Below, in pieces: positions 49,878-59,087 of a stretch of DNA of 64,000 bases. Positions within the stretch are counted from its first letter, which is position 1. Each line of letters opens with the position of its first letter. Source of the DNA: Campylobacter showae (GTDB lineage Bacteria; Campylobacterota; Campylobacteria; Campylobacterales; Campylobacteraceae); the NCBI RefSeq assembly GCF_004803815.1, contig NZ_CP012544.1:1922001-1986000 (forward strand). Reading direction: 5' to 3'. The notes under the pieces are model-generated. The model had not been told where the DNA came from and did no database searches. It was given only the letters and a program-made list of their open reading frames with translations. Position numbers and translations under genes: made by a program.

Positions 49878-51661
49878 ATGGCAATTCTTATTCCTGAAAG
49901 AAAAATAATTGAGCAACAAAAAGTTTTACCTACAAACGGCGAGATGGCAATATTAAACTTTCTAGAAATCACACTAAATAACGAGTATGAAATTTATTAC
50001 CAACCCTATCTCAACGGCAAAAACCCAGATATTGTTTTAATGCGAAAAGGCGGCGGCGTCCTGATCATTGAAGTAAAAGACTGGAATTTAACACACTATT
50101 ATATTGATAATTCTGGTGATTGGCGATTAAGAGAAAATAATGCATATATTACTTCTCATTTCATCAAGTAGAGATTTATAAAAATAAACTGCAGAATATG
50201 AACTATCGATTCTTATATGAAAATTTTTTTAATAAAAATATATACGGCGTTATAAGAACAGCAGTTTATTTCCATTGTGAGAGCAGGGAAAGTGTTCTAT
50301 GTTTTTTAAAAGGCCAGAATATTAATCGATATGTCCAAATCATAGGAAGAGATAGTTTAAATAGCTCATTTTTTAATAGCTTATTAAATTCAACATATAT
50401 TGGAAGAGTCAGTAAATATTTCAATGATGAACTATATAAAAGTATAAAAAGATACTTAAAACCAACTTTTCATCAATTAGAAATAAATCAAGAGGTTATT
50501 TACACTAAAGAACAGGAGGAATTGACTAAAAGCAGAATAGGGAAACGACAAAAAATCAAAGGCGTTGCTGGTTCAGGAAAAACCTTAGTTCTAGCTAAAA
50601 GAGCAGTAAATGCGCATATTAGGACTCATAGAAGAGTGCTAGTGCTAACATTTAATATTTCACTAGTAAATTATATACATGATCAAATAAGTAAAGTAAG
50701 AGAAAGTTTTGCTTGGAAGAATTTTTACATAACCAATTATCATAGTTTCTTTCGTGAATTTGCAGATCAATATGGGTTAAAAATAACTGGGCATGAAGAT
50801 TTTGATAATAAAGAATTCTTTTCATCAAGGCAGAATAGTATTAAAAAATTTGATGCTATTTTTATTGACGAAATTCAAGATTATAAACAAGAATGGCTTA
50901 ATTTGATTGTAGTCTATTTTTCTAAACCAGACACTGAAATAGTTGTATTTGGGGATGAAAAGCAAAATATTTACGATAGAGAATTGGATGAAAATAAAGA
51001 AATTATAACGACTGGGATTGTTGGGCGATGGAATAAAAGTCTGAAAAAATCTTTCAGGCTTAACCATGATATTGGACGCTTGGCTATCGAATTTCAAAAA
51101 GAATTTCTTGACAATAAGTATATATTAGATGAAATGTTGATAGCTCAACAAGAGTTTGATTTTGAACCATCTGTGATTGAGTACCATGAAATCGGTAATT
51201 TATCAGAAATCAATGACATGGTTTTTAAATTGATAGAATTGCATAACATTCATTCTAATGATGTAGCTATTTTAGGTGATAATATAGGAATATTGAGAGA
51301 GCTTGATTTTGAAATTAGATCTAAATACCAAGAAGAAACCATAACAACTTTTGAAATGAAGGAAGAATATAAGGAGCTGGAGAAAAACGGGCTATTAACA
51401 AAAGACAATATTGATCAGATCAGACGAGCTAAAAAAGTAGGCTTTTGGTTAAATGCGGGAATGATTAAACTATCCACAGTGCATAGTTTTAAAGGATGGG
51501 AAATTCATACATTATTTCTATTAATTGATAAAAAATCTACATTTGAGTTAGTGTATACGGGAATAACCAGAGCTAGACAGAATATTGTAATTATTAATTT
51601 AGGGAATACTGAACTTTCTAATTTTTTTAGTAAAAAATGCTCAGCAAAGAATTTTTATTGA
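49878..51661 (+). pseudogene. NERD nuclease - SF1 helicase gene, frameshifted
   Basis: The first 97 codons encode a NERD-type PD-(D/E)xK nuclease (NPDIVLMRKGGG, then LIIEVKDW with Asp51, Glu65, Lys67) and end at TAG near 50171. Adding one base near 50158 (TCTCATTT to TCTCCATTT) gives SPFHQVEIYKNKLQN and joins the following frame. That part has Walker A GVAGSGKT, motif II FIDEIQD, VHSFKGWE (motif V) and VYTGITRAR (motif VI) of a UvrD-like helicase. The reconstructed product is about 594 residues. GC is far below the surrounding DNA and codon use is AT-biased, so recent transfer is likely. NERD-helicase proteins are often suspected defence genes; that role is inference. Confidence 0.75.
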
Positions 51662-51777
51662 AAGTTTAATCATATTTCTCAAAAAAACACAGTTAAAATT
51701 CCAAGGAGTTTCTCTATATCCAAACCGCATCAAAAACCTCACGTTACTGACAAATTTAGTTAAATTGCATGTATTGA

Positions 51778-51993
51778 GCCCCGCCGCCGCCGCCTAAAAC
51801 CTCCGACGTGCAAAAGGCCGCCGAAGAAGCGGTAAGCCAGGTCAAAGCTCTAGGCGGTAGCGGCGGCATCATCTCGATCGACAAGCACGGACACACGGGC
51901 TTTGCGTGGACGAAAGATAAGCTCGGCATGTATCACGGCGAAGCAAGGCTTGGAGACAAACCGATCGTTTACTGGCCGCTTGGCGAGAAATAA
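51778..51993 (+). pseudogene. C-terminal stub of an isoaspartyl peptidase/asparaginase
   Basis: An open frame after TGA 51775 reads KTSDVQKAAEEAVSQVKALG, GSGGIISIDKHGHTGFAWTK and ends LGMYHGEARLG-DKPIVYWPLGEK. This is the last 60 residues of the plant-type (Ntn) asparaginase/isoaspartyl peptidase beta subunit (G-GxIxxD, then a GMYRG-like end). The catalytic Thr and the alpha subunit are missing. The AT-rich NERD-helicase patch ends about 115 bases upstream, so its arrival may have cut the gene. Confidence 0.68.
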
Positions 51994-52116
51994 TCAAATT
52001 TGCCCCGCTTATTTTGACTCGGGCGGGGTCAAATTTAGTTAAATTTTGATTTTATACATAAATACGCAGTTAAATTTAAAAAGCGGCAAAACCCAGCTTC
52101 GCCACTCAAATTTAGC

Positions 52117-54222
52117 CTACTTTACGCTATTTTCAGCCTTAAATTTAGCCAAAAGTTCCTCGTCGCATTTCGGGCAGTATTCGTGCTCGCCGCTGATGTA
52201 GCCGTGCTTGGCGCAGACGCTAAAGACCGGCGTTATCGTGATATACGGCAACTTGTAGTTGTTTATCACGCCGCGCACGAGGTCCTTGCAAGCCGCAGCC
52301 GAACTGATGCGCTCCTTCATATATAGGTGCAGCACCGTCCCGCCCGTGTAGGAACTTTGCAGTTCGTCTTGTAGATCGAGCGCCTCGAACGCGTCGTCGG
52401 TGAAATTTGCCGGCAGCTGCGTGGAGTTGGTGTAGTAGATATTTTCGCCAAAACCGGCCTGGATGATATCCGGATAGCGCTTTTTGTCCTCTTTAGCAAA
52501 GCGATACGTCGTGCCCTCGGCAGGCGTGGCTTCGAGGTTGTAAAGGTTGCCGGTGCTCTCTTGAAATTCGCGAATTTTACCGCGTAAAAACTCTATCATC
52601 TCGATCGCAAACTCTCGCCCGAAATCAGTCGCAATATTTTCCTTGTCGTTCGTGAAATTTCTCAAAAGCTCGTTCATGCCGTTGATGCCGATGGTGCTAA
52701 AGTGGTTATTAAAGTGTTTTAGATAGCGCGCGGTATACGGATACAGGCCGCGTTCGTACATATCCTGTATAAATTTGCGCTTTTTTTCGAGCGTGGATTT
52801 GGCTAAATTTAGCAGATACTCAAGGCGCGTGTAGAGTCCCTTTTTATCGCCTTTATATAGGTAGCCCAGGCGAGCTAAATTTAGCGTCACGACGCCGATA
52901 CTACCGGTCATCTCCGCACTACCGAACAGCCCTCCGCCGCGCTTTAGCAGCTCGCGTAAATCTAGCTGCAAGCGGCAGCACATCGAGCGCACGTGGCCCG
53001 GCTTATAGGCCTTGTCGTTTGCGACGCGGTTGCCGTTTTCATCGATCGTGTACTGGCTGCCGACGAAATTTTGAAAATAGCTCGAACCCATTTTCGCGGT
53101 GTTTTCAAAAAGCACCTTCGCCACCTCGCTGTCCCAGTCGAAGTCCTCGGTGATATTTACGGTAGGGATCGGGAAAGTAAAGGGCTGAGAGCACTTGTCG
53201 CCCTCGGTCATGATCTCGTAAAACGCCTTGTCGATGCGGTTCATCTCGGGCTCAAAGGCGCGGTAGGTCATATCCGTTAGCTTACCAAAGCCGCGTTTTT
53301 GCGCCTCTTTAGCAAGCTGCTCATCCTCAAGGTCGCTAAATATATGCCGATCCTCGCGCGTCGGGATCTGATCGCGCAGATCGGACGGGCAGGTGATGTC
53401 GATCGTTACGTTGGTAAACGGACTCTGGCCCCAGCGAGCCGGCACATTTAGGTTAAAGATAAAGCTCGTTATCGCCTTTTTGATCTCTTTATCGCTTAGC
53501 TTGTCGCGGAAAACATAAGGCGCTAGATAAGTGTCAAAGCTACTAAACGCCTGCGCGCCCGCCCACTCGCTTTGTAAAATTCCTAAGAAATTAGCCATCT
53601 GATACAGCGCCTCTCTAAAGTGCTTGGGCGCCTTGCTCTCGACCCTGCCGCGCACGCCGTTAAACCCCTCGTTTAAAAGCGCTCTTAGACTCCAGCCCGC
53701 GCAGTAGCCGGTAAGGCAGTCAAGATCGTGGATATGATAGTCGCCGTTTCGGTGCGCGAGGCCCTCTTCTTTGCTATACACCTTATCTAGCCAGTAGTTG
53801 GCGATGACCTTGCCCGCGGTGTTGTTGATGAGGCCGGCGTTTGAGTAGCTGGTGTTTGAGTTGGCGAGAATTCGCCAGTCGGTACCGTTGATGTACTCGC
53901 TGATGGTTTGAGTGGAGTTGATGTAGGTGGTGTCTTCGTTTAGTCCTAAAATTTGCTCGCGCTGAAGCTTGTGCGTGTGGCGGTAGAGCATAAAGCTCTT
54001 CATCACGTCGAAGTGTCCCGCGTTAAAAAGCGCCTTTTCGATGTAGTCTTGCACGTCCTCCACGCTCAAAACTTCGCTGTCAAACACATGCCCCATCACG
54101 TCTAAAAAGACCTTGTCGTCGTACTCTTTTGACTCGCTTTCAAAGGCTTTTTTGATCGCGTCTTGTATTTTATAAGGTAGGTATTCCTGTTTTGTTCCAT
54201 CTCTTTTTAAAATAAATTTCAT
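52117..54222 (-). CDS. nrdD: Anaerobic ribonucleoside-triphosphate reductase, no visible glycyl-radical site
   Basis: 701 residues from ATG 54222 (AGGAG nine bases before; a TTG at 54231 is too close). An ATP-cone domain (about 1-90, FILKRDGTKQEYLPYKI) is followed by the NrdD core: NGDYHIHDLDCLTGYCAGWSL, GFNGVRGRVESKAPKHF, MCCRLQLDLRELLKRGGGLFG with active-site Cys, TGSIGVVTLNLARLGYL, and the C-terminal zinc region TPVFSVCAKHGYISGEHEYC then PKCDEEL. The protein ends 15 residues later (LAKFKAENSVK). The usual arginine/glycyl-radical segment (RVxGY-type) is not seen in the frame or just downstream. No nrdG activase gene is adjacent. It makes deoxynucleotides without oxygen if completed by a separate glycyl-radical piece. 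Confidence 0.88.
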   Translation of the reverse strand: MKFILKRDGTKQEYLPYKIQDAIKKAFESESKEYDDKVFLDVMGHVFDSEVLSVEDVQDYIEKALFNAGHFDVMKSFMLYRHTHKLQREQILGLNEDTTYINSTQTISEYINGTDWRILANSNTSYSNAGLINNTAGKVIANYWLDKVYSKEEGLAHRNGDYHIHDLDCLTGYCAGWSLRALLNEGFNGVRGRVESKAPKHFREALYQMANFLGILQSEWAGAQAFSSFDTYLAPYVFRDKLSDKEIKKAITSFIFNLNVPARWGQSPFTNVTIDITCPSDLRDQIPTREDRHIFSDLEDEQLAKEAQKRGFGKLTDMTYRAFEPEMNRIDKAFYEIMTEGDKCSQPFTFPIPTVNITEDFDWDSEVAKVLFENTAKMGSSYFQNFVGSQYTIDENGNRVANDKAYKPGHVRSMCCRLQLDLRELLKRGGGLFGSAEMTGSIGVVTLNLARLGYLYKGDKKGLYTRLEYLLNLAKSTLEKKRKFIQDMYERGLYPYTARYLKHFNNHFSTIGINGMNELLRNFTNDKENIATDFGREFAIEMIEFLRGKIREFQESTGNLYNLEATPAEGTTYRFAKEDKKRYPDIIQAGFGENIYYTNSTQLPANFTDDAFEALDLQDELQSSYTGGTVLHLYMKERISSAAACKDLVRGVINNYKLPYITITPVFSVCAKHGYISGEHEYCPKCDEELLAKFKAENSVK

Positions 54223-54526
54223 ACCTACCAACTCCTATAGTACTTTTAAATAAAAATCCTTGCAGTATATCCAATAATTTAAGAAAATTGGCTTAAGAAT
54301 TAGCGACGAAATTTGAGTTAAAAATGTCATTTTTAAGTTTAAAATCGCTTTTAAAGCACGTATATTTGGGCATCTTATAAAGGGCTATTAAATTTTAAGA
54401 CAAAGCTATTTTTGATAATAGATATTCAATTAGAGCAATTTTAAAAGAAGGATGAAAAACAAGCGAAAGTTCAAATTTGACGAGATTTTGCGGGAGTTAA
54501 ATTTGGTAAATTTGAGGGAGAGAAAG

Positions 54527-54549
54527 TCCCGCCGTAAAATTTGGCGGGA
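54527..54549 (-). terminator. Terminator hairpin after the MliC-like gene
   Basis: Arms TCCCGCC (54527-54533) and GGCGGGA (54543-54549) with a nine-base loop, just beyond the stop at 54556. Moderately T-rich text follows on the minus strand (CTTTCTCTC). Confidence 0.6.
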
Positions 54550-54555
54550 AAGTTT

Positions 54556-54921
54556 TTATTCGTCGTATCTCAAGAAAATATCCTCGCCGCCTTTTGCAAG
54601 GTTTAGGATACCTTCGCCGCGTTTAAACGTTATCTCTGTACCGATATCGTCGTTCGCTAGTCTTACGCCGCTTGCTGTGACTGCGTTTTTAAGGTTGATT
54701 TTGTGACCTTTGCTGTCTTCTAGCACGGCTGTGTTAAATTTATCGGTAGAGCTTAGTCTAACGACGTATTTCGGATCGTTTACGCCCGTAAATTTAATAA
54801 CTTCAGCTTCTGATTTGGTGATCTGAGCTTTGTTTGCGCTCTCGCTTTTGTGTGCGTGGCAACCGCTAAGCATAGCAACTGCAGCAAAAGCCGCCAAAGA
54901 TGAAACTAAAAACTTCTTCAT
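54556..54921 (-). CDS. MliC-like lysozyme-inhibitor lipoprotein
   Basis: 121 residues with lipobox MLSGC (Cys21) and a C-terminal MliC-type beta domain: YVVRLSSTDKFNTAVLEDSKGHKINLKNAVTASG (about 52-85) and EITFKRGEGILNLAKGGEDIFLRYDE-like end. MliC proteins plug the active site of C-type host lysozyme from the outer membrane. The domain lacks an obvious disulfide pair, so a general heat-shock-like META/MliC fold protein is the alternative. AAGGACG precedes the ATG. It is downstream of sodB behind a strong hairpin. Confidence 0.75.
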   Translation of the reverse strand: MKKFLVSSLAAFAAVAMLSGCHAHKSESANKAQITKSEAEVIKFTGVNDPKYVVRLSSTDKFNTAVLEDSKGHKINLKNAVTASGVRLANDDIGTEITFKRGEGILNLAKGGEDIFLRYDE

Positions 54922-54977
54922 TTTCGTCCTTTTTTGTGAAATGAGACTCGAATATTACTTCAAAATAGTTTATATAA

Positions 54978-55023
54978 AGTAAACTTAGCCAAGAAGGAGT
55001 CCTCGTTCAAGGCTAAGTTTACT
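54978..55023 (-). terminator. Perfect 13-bp hairpin between sodB and the MliC-like gene
   Basis: AGTAAACTTAGCC (54978-54990) pairs with GGCTAAGTTTACT (55011-55023) without mismatch; the 20-base loop contains the small palindrome AGGAGTCCT. The minus-strand text after it is T-rich (TTATATAAACTATTTT). Probably the sodB terminator. Confidence 0.65.
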
Positions 55024-55108
55024 CGCGGGCTTACGCTTATTTAGAAAATAAGCCGCCGCAAATTTATCGCCGCTCCTAAAAAGTCGCGAAATCGGCGAAT
55101 TTTCGGCA

Positions 55109-55759
55109 TTAATGGCAGCCGCAACCGCAGCAAGATTTCGCGCCGCCGTGAAGCTCGGAAACGTAAAATTTAACCGAATTTAGCCCCTCTTTTGGCGCCC
55201 ATTCGTAAGCACTCGAGACGAAATCCCAGTTGATATTTTCAAACAACTTCTCCAAATACGCCGGGCGCGCGTTTCTGTGATCGACGTAGTATGCGTGCTC
55301 CCAAACGTCCGCGACTAGAAGCGGTACTAGGCCGTCAGTTACCGGAGTTTGCGCGTTACTTGTTTGTACGATTTGTAGTTTGTCCTCTTTTGGATTGTAA
55401 ACTAGCCACGCCCAGCCGGAGCCAAAAAGCGTAGTCGCTGCCTTTAAAAACTCCTCTTTAAAATTTGGAATATCTTTTTCCAAGCGAGCTTTTAGCTCGT
55501 CGCTCATTTGGCTTTTTTTCGCGATGCAATCCCAGTAAAAGTCGTGGTTATAAACCTGAGCCGCGTTGTTAAACACGCCGCCGGAGCTTTTTACCAAGAT
55601 ATCAAAGAGGCTAGCGCCCTCAAACTCCGTACCTTTTATCAAATTATTTAGGTTATTGACATAGGTTTGGTGGTGTTTGCCGTGGTGGTAGCTACAGGTT
55701 TCCTCGCTTACGACGGCGTTTGCTTTCGGATCGAAAGGCAGTTTTCTAAGTTCAAACAT
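55109..55759 (-). CDS. sodB: Iron superoxide dismutase with Cys-rich tail
   Basis: 216 residues. Metal ligands: His in SYHHGKHHQTYV (about 25), His in YNHDFYW (about 72), Asp and His in VADVWEHAYYVDH (about 156 and 160). FNNAAQVYNHDFYWDC with the active-site Gln in AAQ marks the Fe type. Converts superoxide to peroxide and oxygen in the cytoplasm. After the normal end (about 205) an extra tail SCCGCGCH carries four Cys and a His, a possible metal-binding or insertion aid. A consensus extended -10 lies about 30 bases upstream. Confidence 0.95.
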   Translation of the reverse strand: MFELRKLPFDPKANAVVSEETCSYHHGKHHQTYVNNLNNLIKGTEFEGASLFDILVKSSGGVFNNAAQVYNHDFYWDCIAKKSQMSDELKARLEKDIPNFKEEFLKAATTLFGSGWAWLVYNPKEDKLQIVQTSNAQTPVTDGLVPLLVADVWEHAYYVDHRNARPAYLEKLFENINWDFVSSAYEWAPKEGLNSVKFYVSELHGGAKSCCGCGCH

Positions 55760-55789
55760 AATTTTTCCTTTGTAATAAAATTTATCCGT

Positions 55790-55795
55790 ATTATA
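55790..55795 (-). promoter_or_regulatory. sodB promoter -10 element
   Basis: The minus strand reads TTGCTATAAT: TATAAT with a TG one base upstream, an extended -10, about 30 bases before the start codon. Confidence 0.6.
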
Positions 55796-56114
55796 GCAAT
55801 AAAATAGTAATTAATTTATTAACGCGCAAACAAAGCCGCCGATGTTTCCGTTTTATCAAATTTGATTGGTCTCGCCGCACGAAAAGATCAAATTTGATAA
55901 AATAATGTGTATTTTCGTAACATTTAGTCTTTTTGGTATTACATTTCGCTTTGGCTTGCACTCAAATTTGACGGTCAAATTTGAGATATTGTTACTTATA
56001 TACACATAAATTTGAAATTTATTGCAAAAAGTCGAAACATTTTCACGCAGCCGCTTTTTTATGAATTATAATTGCACCTAGCTGAATTAGCTAATCTTTT
56101 AAAAAGGATCACAG
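55796..56114. other. Divergent promoter region of sodB and dctPQM
   Basis: About 320 bases, AT-rich. GAATTATAATTGC at 56064-56076 supplies a TATAAT -10 (56067-56072) for dctP. The word CAAATTTGA occurs several times near 55857-55985. No small gene is seen. Confidence 0.5.
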
Positions 56115-57113
56115 ATGAAAATTAAGTTACTTTCCGCACTGCTTCTTTCTTGCGCGCTTGCTGGCAGCGCGTTTGCCGCAGGCAAAACATACACGATCAA
56201 ATTCGCCCACGTCGTGGCCGCCTCTACGCCAAAAGGCAAGGCTGCCGATTTTTTTGCAAAAAGAGTCGGCGAGCTTAGCGGCGGAGCGATCAAGGTCGAG
56301 GTATATCCTGCCGCATCACTAATGGACGACGATAGGGTTTTTGCCGCGCTAAAGCTGGGTAACGTACAGATGGCGGCGCCTAGTTTTTCTAAATTTACGC
56401 CGATAGTGCCGCAGTTTCAGCTTTTTGACCTGCCGTTTATCTTTAGAGATAACGCCCATCTTTACACTGTTCAAGACGGCGAAGTCGGACAAGCTCTAAA
56501 AGATATGATCGCTAAAAAAGGCTTCATCGCGCTTGATTTTTGGGACGCAGGATTTAAGCACTTTAGCTCTAGCAAAAAGCCTATCGTAGAGCCTGCGGAC
56601 GCTAAGGGACAAAAATTCCGCATCCAAAGCTCAAAAGTGCTTGAAGAGCAGATCAAAGTAGTCGGCGGCAACCCGCAAGTATTGCCGTTTTCAGAGGTTT
56701 ATCCGGCCCTTCAACAAGGCGTAGTCGATGCGACGGAAAACCCGCTTTCAAATTTCTATAACTCCAAATTTTACGAGGCGCAAAGCTCTTTAACGCTATC
56801 AGGCCACGGATATTTGGGATATTTAGTCGTTATGAGCGAGAAGTTTTGGAAAGGCTTGCCTGATGATATGAAGGCTCACGTAACGCAAGCTCTAAAAGAG
56901 GCTACGGCGTTCGAGCGCGAAGAGACGGCTAAAGAAGAAGAGCATATTTTAAGCGAGCTTAAAAAATTCGCAAGCGAAAGTAAAAAGCTTGAAATCATCG
57001 AGCTAAACGCCGATCAAAAGGGCAAATGGGCGGAAGCTATGAAGCCGATTTATCCGAACTTCTACAACGTGATCGGTCAAGATTTGATAGAAAAAACGAT
57101 AAATACGAAGTAG
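56115..57113 (+). CDS. dctP: TRAP transporter substrate-binding protein DctP
   Basis: 332 residues with a signal peptide (about 1-21, AGSAFA-A). DctP text: YTIKFAHVVAASTPKGKAADFFAKRV (about 25-50), GGAIKVEVYPAASLMDDD, GQKFRIQSSKVLEEQIKVVGGNPQVLPFSEVYPALQQGVVDATENPLSNF (about 157-206), with the ligand-binding Arg in KFRIQ. High-affinity periplasmic receptor for C4-dicarboxylates such as succinate or fumarate, which campylobacters use as carbon source and electron acceptor. First gene of dctPQM; six bases separate it from dctQ. Confidence 0.93.
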   Translation: MKIKLLSALLLSCALAGSAFAAGKTYTIKFAHVVAASTPKGKAADFFAKRVGELSGGAIKVEVYPAASLMDDDRVFAALKLGNVQMAAPSFSKFTPIVPQFQLFDLPFIFRDNAHLYTVQDGEVGQALKDMIAKKGFIALDFWDAGFKHFSSSKKPIVEPADAKGQKFRIQSSKVLEEQIKVVGGNPQVLPFSEVYPALQQGVVDATENPLSNFYNSKFYEAQSSLTLSGHGYLGYLVVMSEKFWKGLPDDMKAHVTQALKEATAFEREETAKEEEHILSELKKFASESKKLEIIELNADQKGKWAEAMKPIYPNFYNVIGQDLIEKTINTK

Positions 57114-57119
57114 GCTTTT

Positions 57120-57662
57120 ATGGGTAAGTTTTTTGAGATTTTAGATGTCGGCATCGCCTCGGTAAACAAAACCGTAGCGGTGCTAGGCATCGCCGCAGGC
57201 ACGCTGCTAGCCTTTGTTAACGTAGTGATGAGATACTGCTTTAACACGGGCTGGTCCTGGGCGGGCGAGCTAACCAACTATCTTTTTATCTGGTCGGCGT
57301 TTTTTGCCGCAGCATACGGCTTTAGAAAAGGCATACATATCTCGGTTACGATTTTGATCGAGAGATTTCCGCCCATCGTCGCAAAGGCCTATCTCATCTT
57401 TGCAAATATACTAACGACGGTATTTTTGATGTTTATCGTAGTTTATAGCGTGCAGTATCTGCAGGTGATGATCGAGCTTGATTTCATGAGCGTGGATCTA
57501 GGCGTGCCGCAGTGGATACCTATGCTGGTGCTTCCGATCGCTTTTTTAGGAGCCAGCTACCGCGCCGGAGAGAAAATTTTCCAGATCGCTATGACGCCTT
57601 CGGATAAAGTCATCGTAAATAACGAAGCCGAGATGATACACGACTCGGTCAAGAAAAGCTAA
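57120..57662 (+). CDS. dctQ: TRAP transporter small membrane subunit DctQ
   Basis: 180 residues with four membrane helices (about 18-38, 53-73, 90-112, 133-152). Family text: VNVVMRYCFNTGWSWAGELTNYLFIWSAFFAAAYGFRKGIHISV, where the W-x-EE/EL-x-Y region is typical. Links the binding protein to the DctM channel. The stop is nine bases before dctM. Confidence 0.92.
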   Translation: MGKFFEILDVGIASVNKTVAVLGIAAGTLLAFVNVVMRYCFNTGWSWAGELTNYLFIWSAFFAAAYGFRKGIHISVTILIERFPPIVAKAYLIFANILTTVFLMFIVVYSVQYLQVMIELDFMSVDLGVPQWIPMLVLPIAFLGASYRAGEKIFQIAMTPSDKVIVNNEAEMIHDSVKKS

Positions 57663-57671
57663 GGAGAGCCT

Positions 57672-58955
57672 ATGACCATCGCATTTTTATTTATCTCGCT
57701 GTTTGGCCTTATGCTCATAGGCGTTCCCGTCGCCGTTTCGCTTGGAGCTAGTACGGTTATCACGATGCTTCTTTTTACGGATCTTGACGTCGCGACGATA
57801 CCTCAGCTTATCTTTGACGGTATCAACAAATTTGCCCTCATGGCGATACCGATGTTTATCCTAGCCGGAAATTTACTGAGCAAGGGCGGTTCTGCTAGAC
57901 GCATTATAGATTTTGCTAAATCCATGGTCGGACACCTACCCGGCGGCCTGCCGATGAGCGCGATATTTGCGTGCGTTATATTTGCCGCGGTTTCCGGCAG
58001 CTCGCCAGCTACGGTCGTAGCGATAGGATCTATCATGTTTGTCGCGATTAAAGAAGCGGGTTATCCGAAAGAGTACGCCGTGGGCGGCATCACAACCGCG
58101 GGCTCTCTAGGCATTTTGATCCCGCCTTCGGTCGTTATGATCGTTTACGGCGTTACGGCCGAGGTCAGTATCGCGCAGCTATTTATGGCGGGCGTGGTGC
58201 CTGGACTGATGCTAGGCGGCATGATGATAGCGCAGACTTATATCGGAGCGAAAAGGCTTGGATTTAAAGCTACTACGCCCGAGCCTTGGAGCGAGCGGAT
58301 AAAAAAATTCTTCAGAGCTTTTTGGGCGCTGCTAATCGTAGTAGTCGTTATCGGCGGTATCTACGGCGGCATTTTCACCCCGACCGAGGCTGCGGCGGCG
58401 AGCGCGATTTATGCGCTAATTATTTCGCTATTTGTTTATAAAGATATCAAATTTAAAGACCTGTGGGACATCTGCCTAGAGTCTGCTATCACGACGGCGA
58501 TGATATTTTTCATCATCGCAAACGCGGTCGTGTTTGCGTATCTGCTAACTAGCGAAAACATCCCGCAAACGATAGCAGACAGCATCCTAGCCGCAAATAT
58601 CGGCAAGATCGGCTTTTTAATTATCGTAAACATCCTGCTTTTCATCATGGGACAGTTTATGGAGCCCTCATCTGTCGTGATGATTATGGTGCCGCTACTG
58701 CTACCGATCGCGACTGCGCTAGGCGTGGATCCGGTGCACTTTGGTATCCTGCTAATCGTGAATATGGAAATCGGCATGATCACGCCGCCGGTCGGACTGA
58801 ATTTATTCGTCGCTAGCGGCCTAACCGGCATGAATCTAAAAGACGTCATCGTCTCATGCTTGCCGTGGACTTTGACGCTATTTATCGGGCTTATTTTGGT
58901 GACGTATATCCCGGAGATTTCGCTTTGGTTGCCTAATCTTATGTACAAAAACTAA
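57672..58955 (+). CDS. dctM: TRAP transporter large membrane subunit DctM
   Basis: 427 residues and about twelve membrane segments, the sodium-coupled permease of the TRAP system. Typical motifs: LMAIPMFILAGNLLSKGG (about 57-74), GHLPGGLPMSAIFACVIFAAVSGSSPATVVAIGSIM (about 87-122), GSLGILIPPSVVMIVYG, FTPTEAAAASAIYALI (about 238-253) and GMITPPVGLNLFVASG (about 370-385). Last gene of the operon; a hairpin follows. Confidence 0.95.
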   Translation: MTIAFLFISLFGLMLIGVPVAVSLGASTVITMLLFTDLDVATIPQLIFDGINKFALMAIPMFILAGNLLSKGGSARRIIDFAKSMVGHLPGGLPMSAIFACVIFAAVSGSSPATVVAIGSIMFVAIKEAGYPKEYAVGGITTAGSLGILIPPSVVMIVYGVTAEVSIAQLFMAGVVPGLMLGGMMIAQTYIGAKRLGFKATTPEPWSERIKKFFRAFWALLIVVVVIGGIYGGIFTPTEAAAASAIYALIISLFVYKDIKFKDLWDICLESAITTAMIFFIIANAVVFAYLLTSENIPQTIADSILAANIGKIGFLIIVNILLFIMGQFMEPSSVVMIMVPLLLPIATALGVDPVHFGILLIVNMEIGMITPPVGLNLFVASGLTGMNLKDVIVSCLPWTLTLFIGLILVTYIPEISLWLPNLMYKN

Positions 58956-58970
58956 CCGACTTTAAATTTT

Positions 58971-59000
58971 GCGAGCGGGCTTAGCTAAAGCCTTGCTCGC
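58971..59000 (+). terminator. Hairpin after dctM
   Basis: Outer arms GCGAGC and GCTCGC (58971-58976, 58995-59000) with inner GGCTT/AAGCC pairing form a stem-loop 16 bases after the stop. Only a weak T-run follows. Confidence 0.55.
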
Positions 59001-59087
59001 CTTAAATTATGCCGCGCTAAATTTACCTCAAAAGCCCAAATAAAGCCAAAGTGTCGTATAATTTTCTCAAATAAAAAAGGGGAGATT

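Noticed and set aside
51808-51993. Independent 61-residue gene starting at GTG 51808
   Set aside because: The text is the C-terminus of a known enzyme family and the frame is open further upstream, so it is a fragment and not a separate small gene.
54452-54706. 84-codon plus-strand frame
   Set aside because: Overlaps the MliC-like gene and its terminator; the text is Lys/Arg/Ser-rich with no support.
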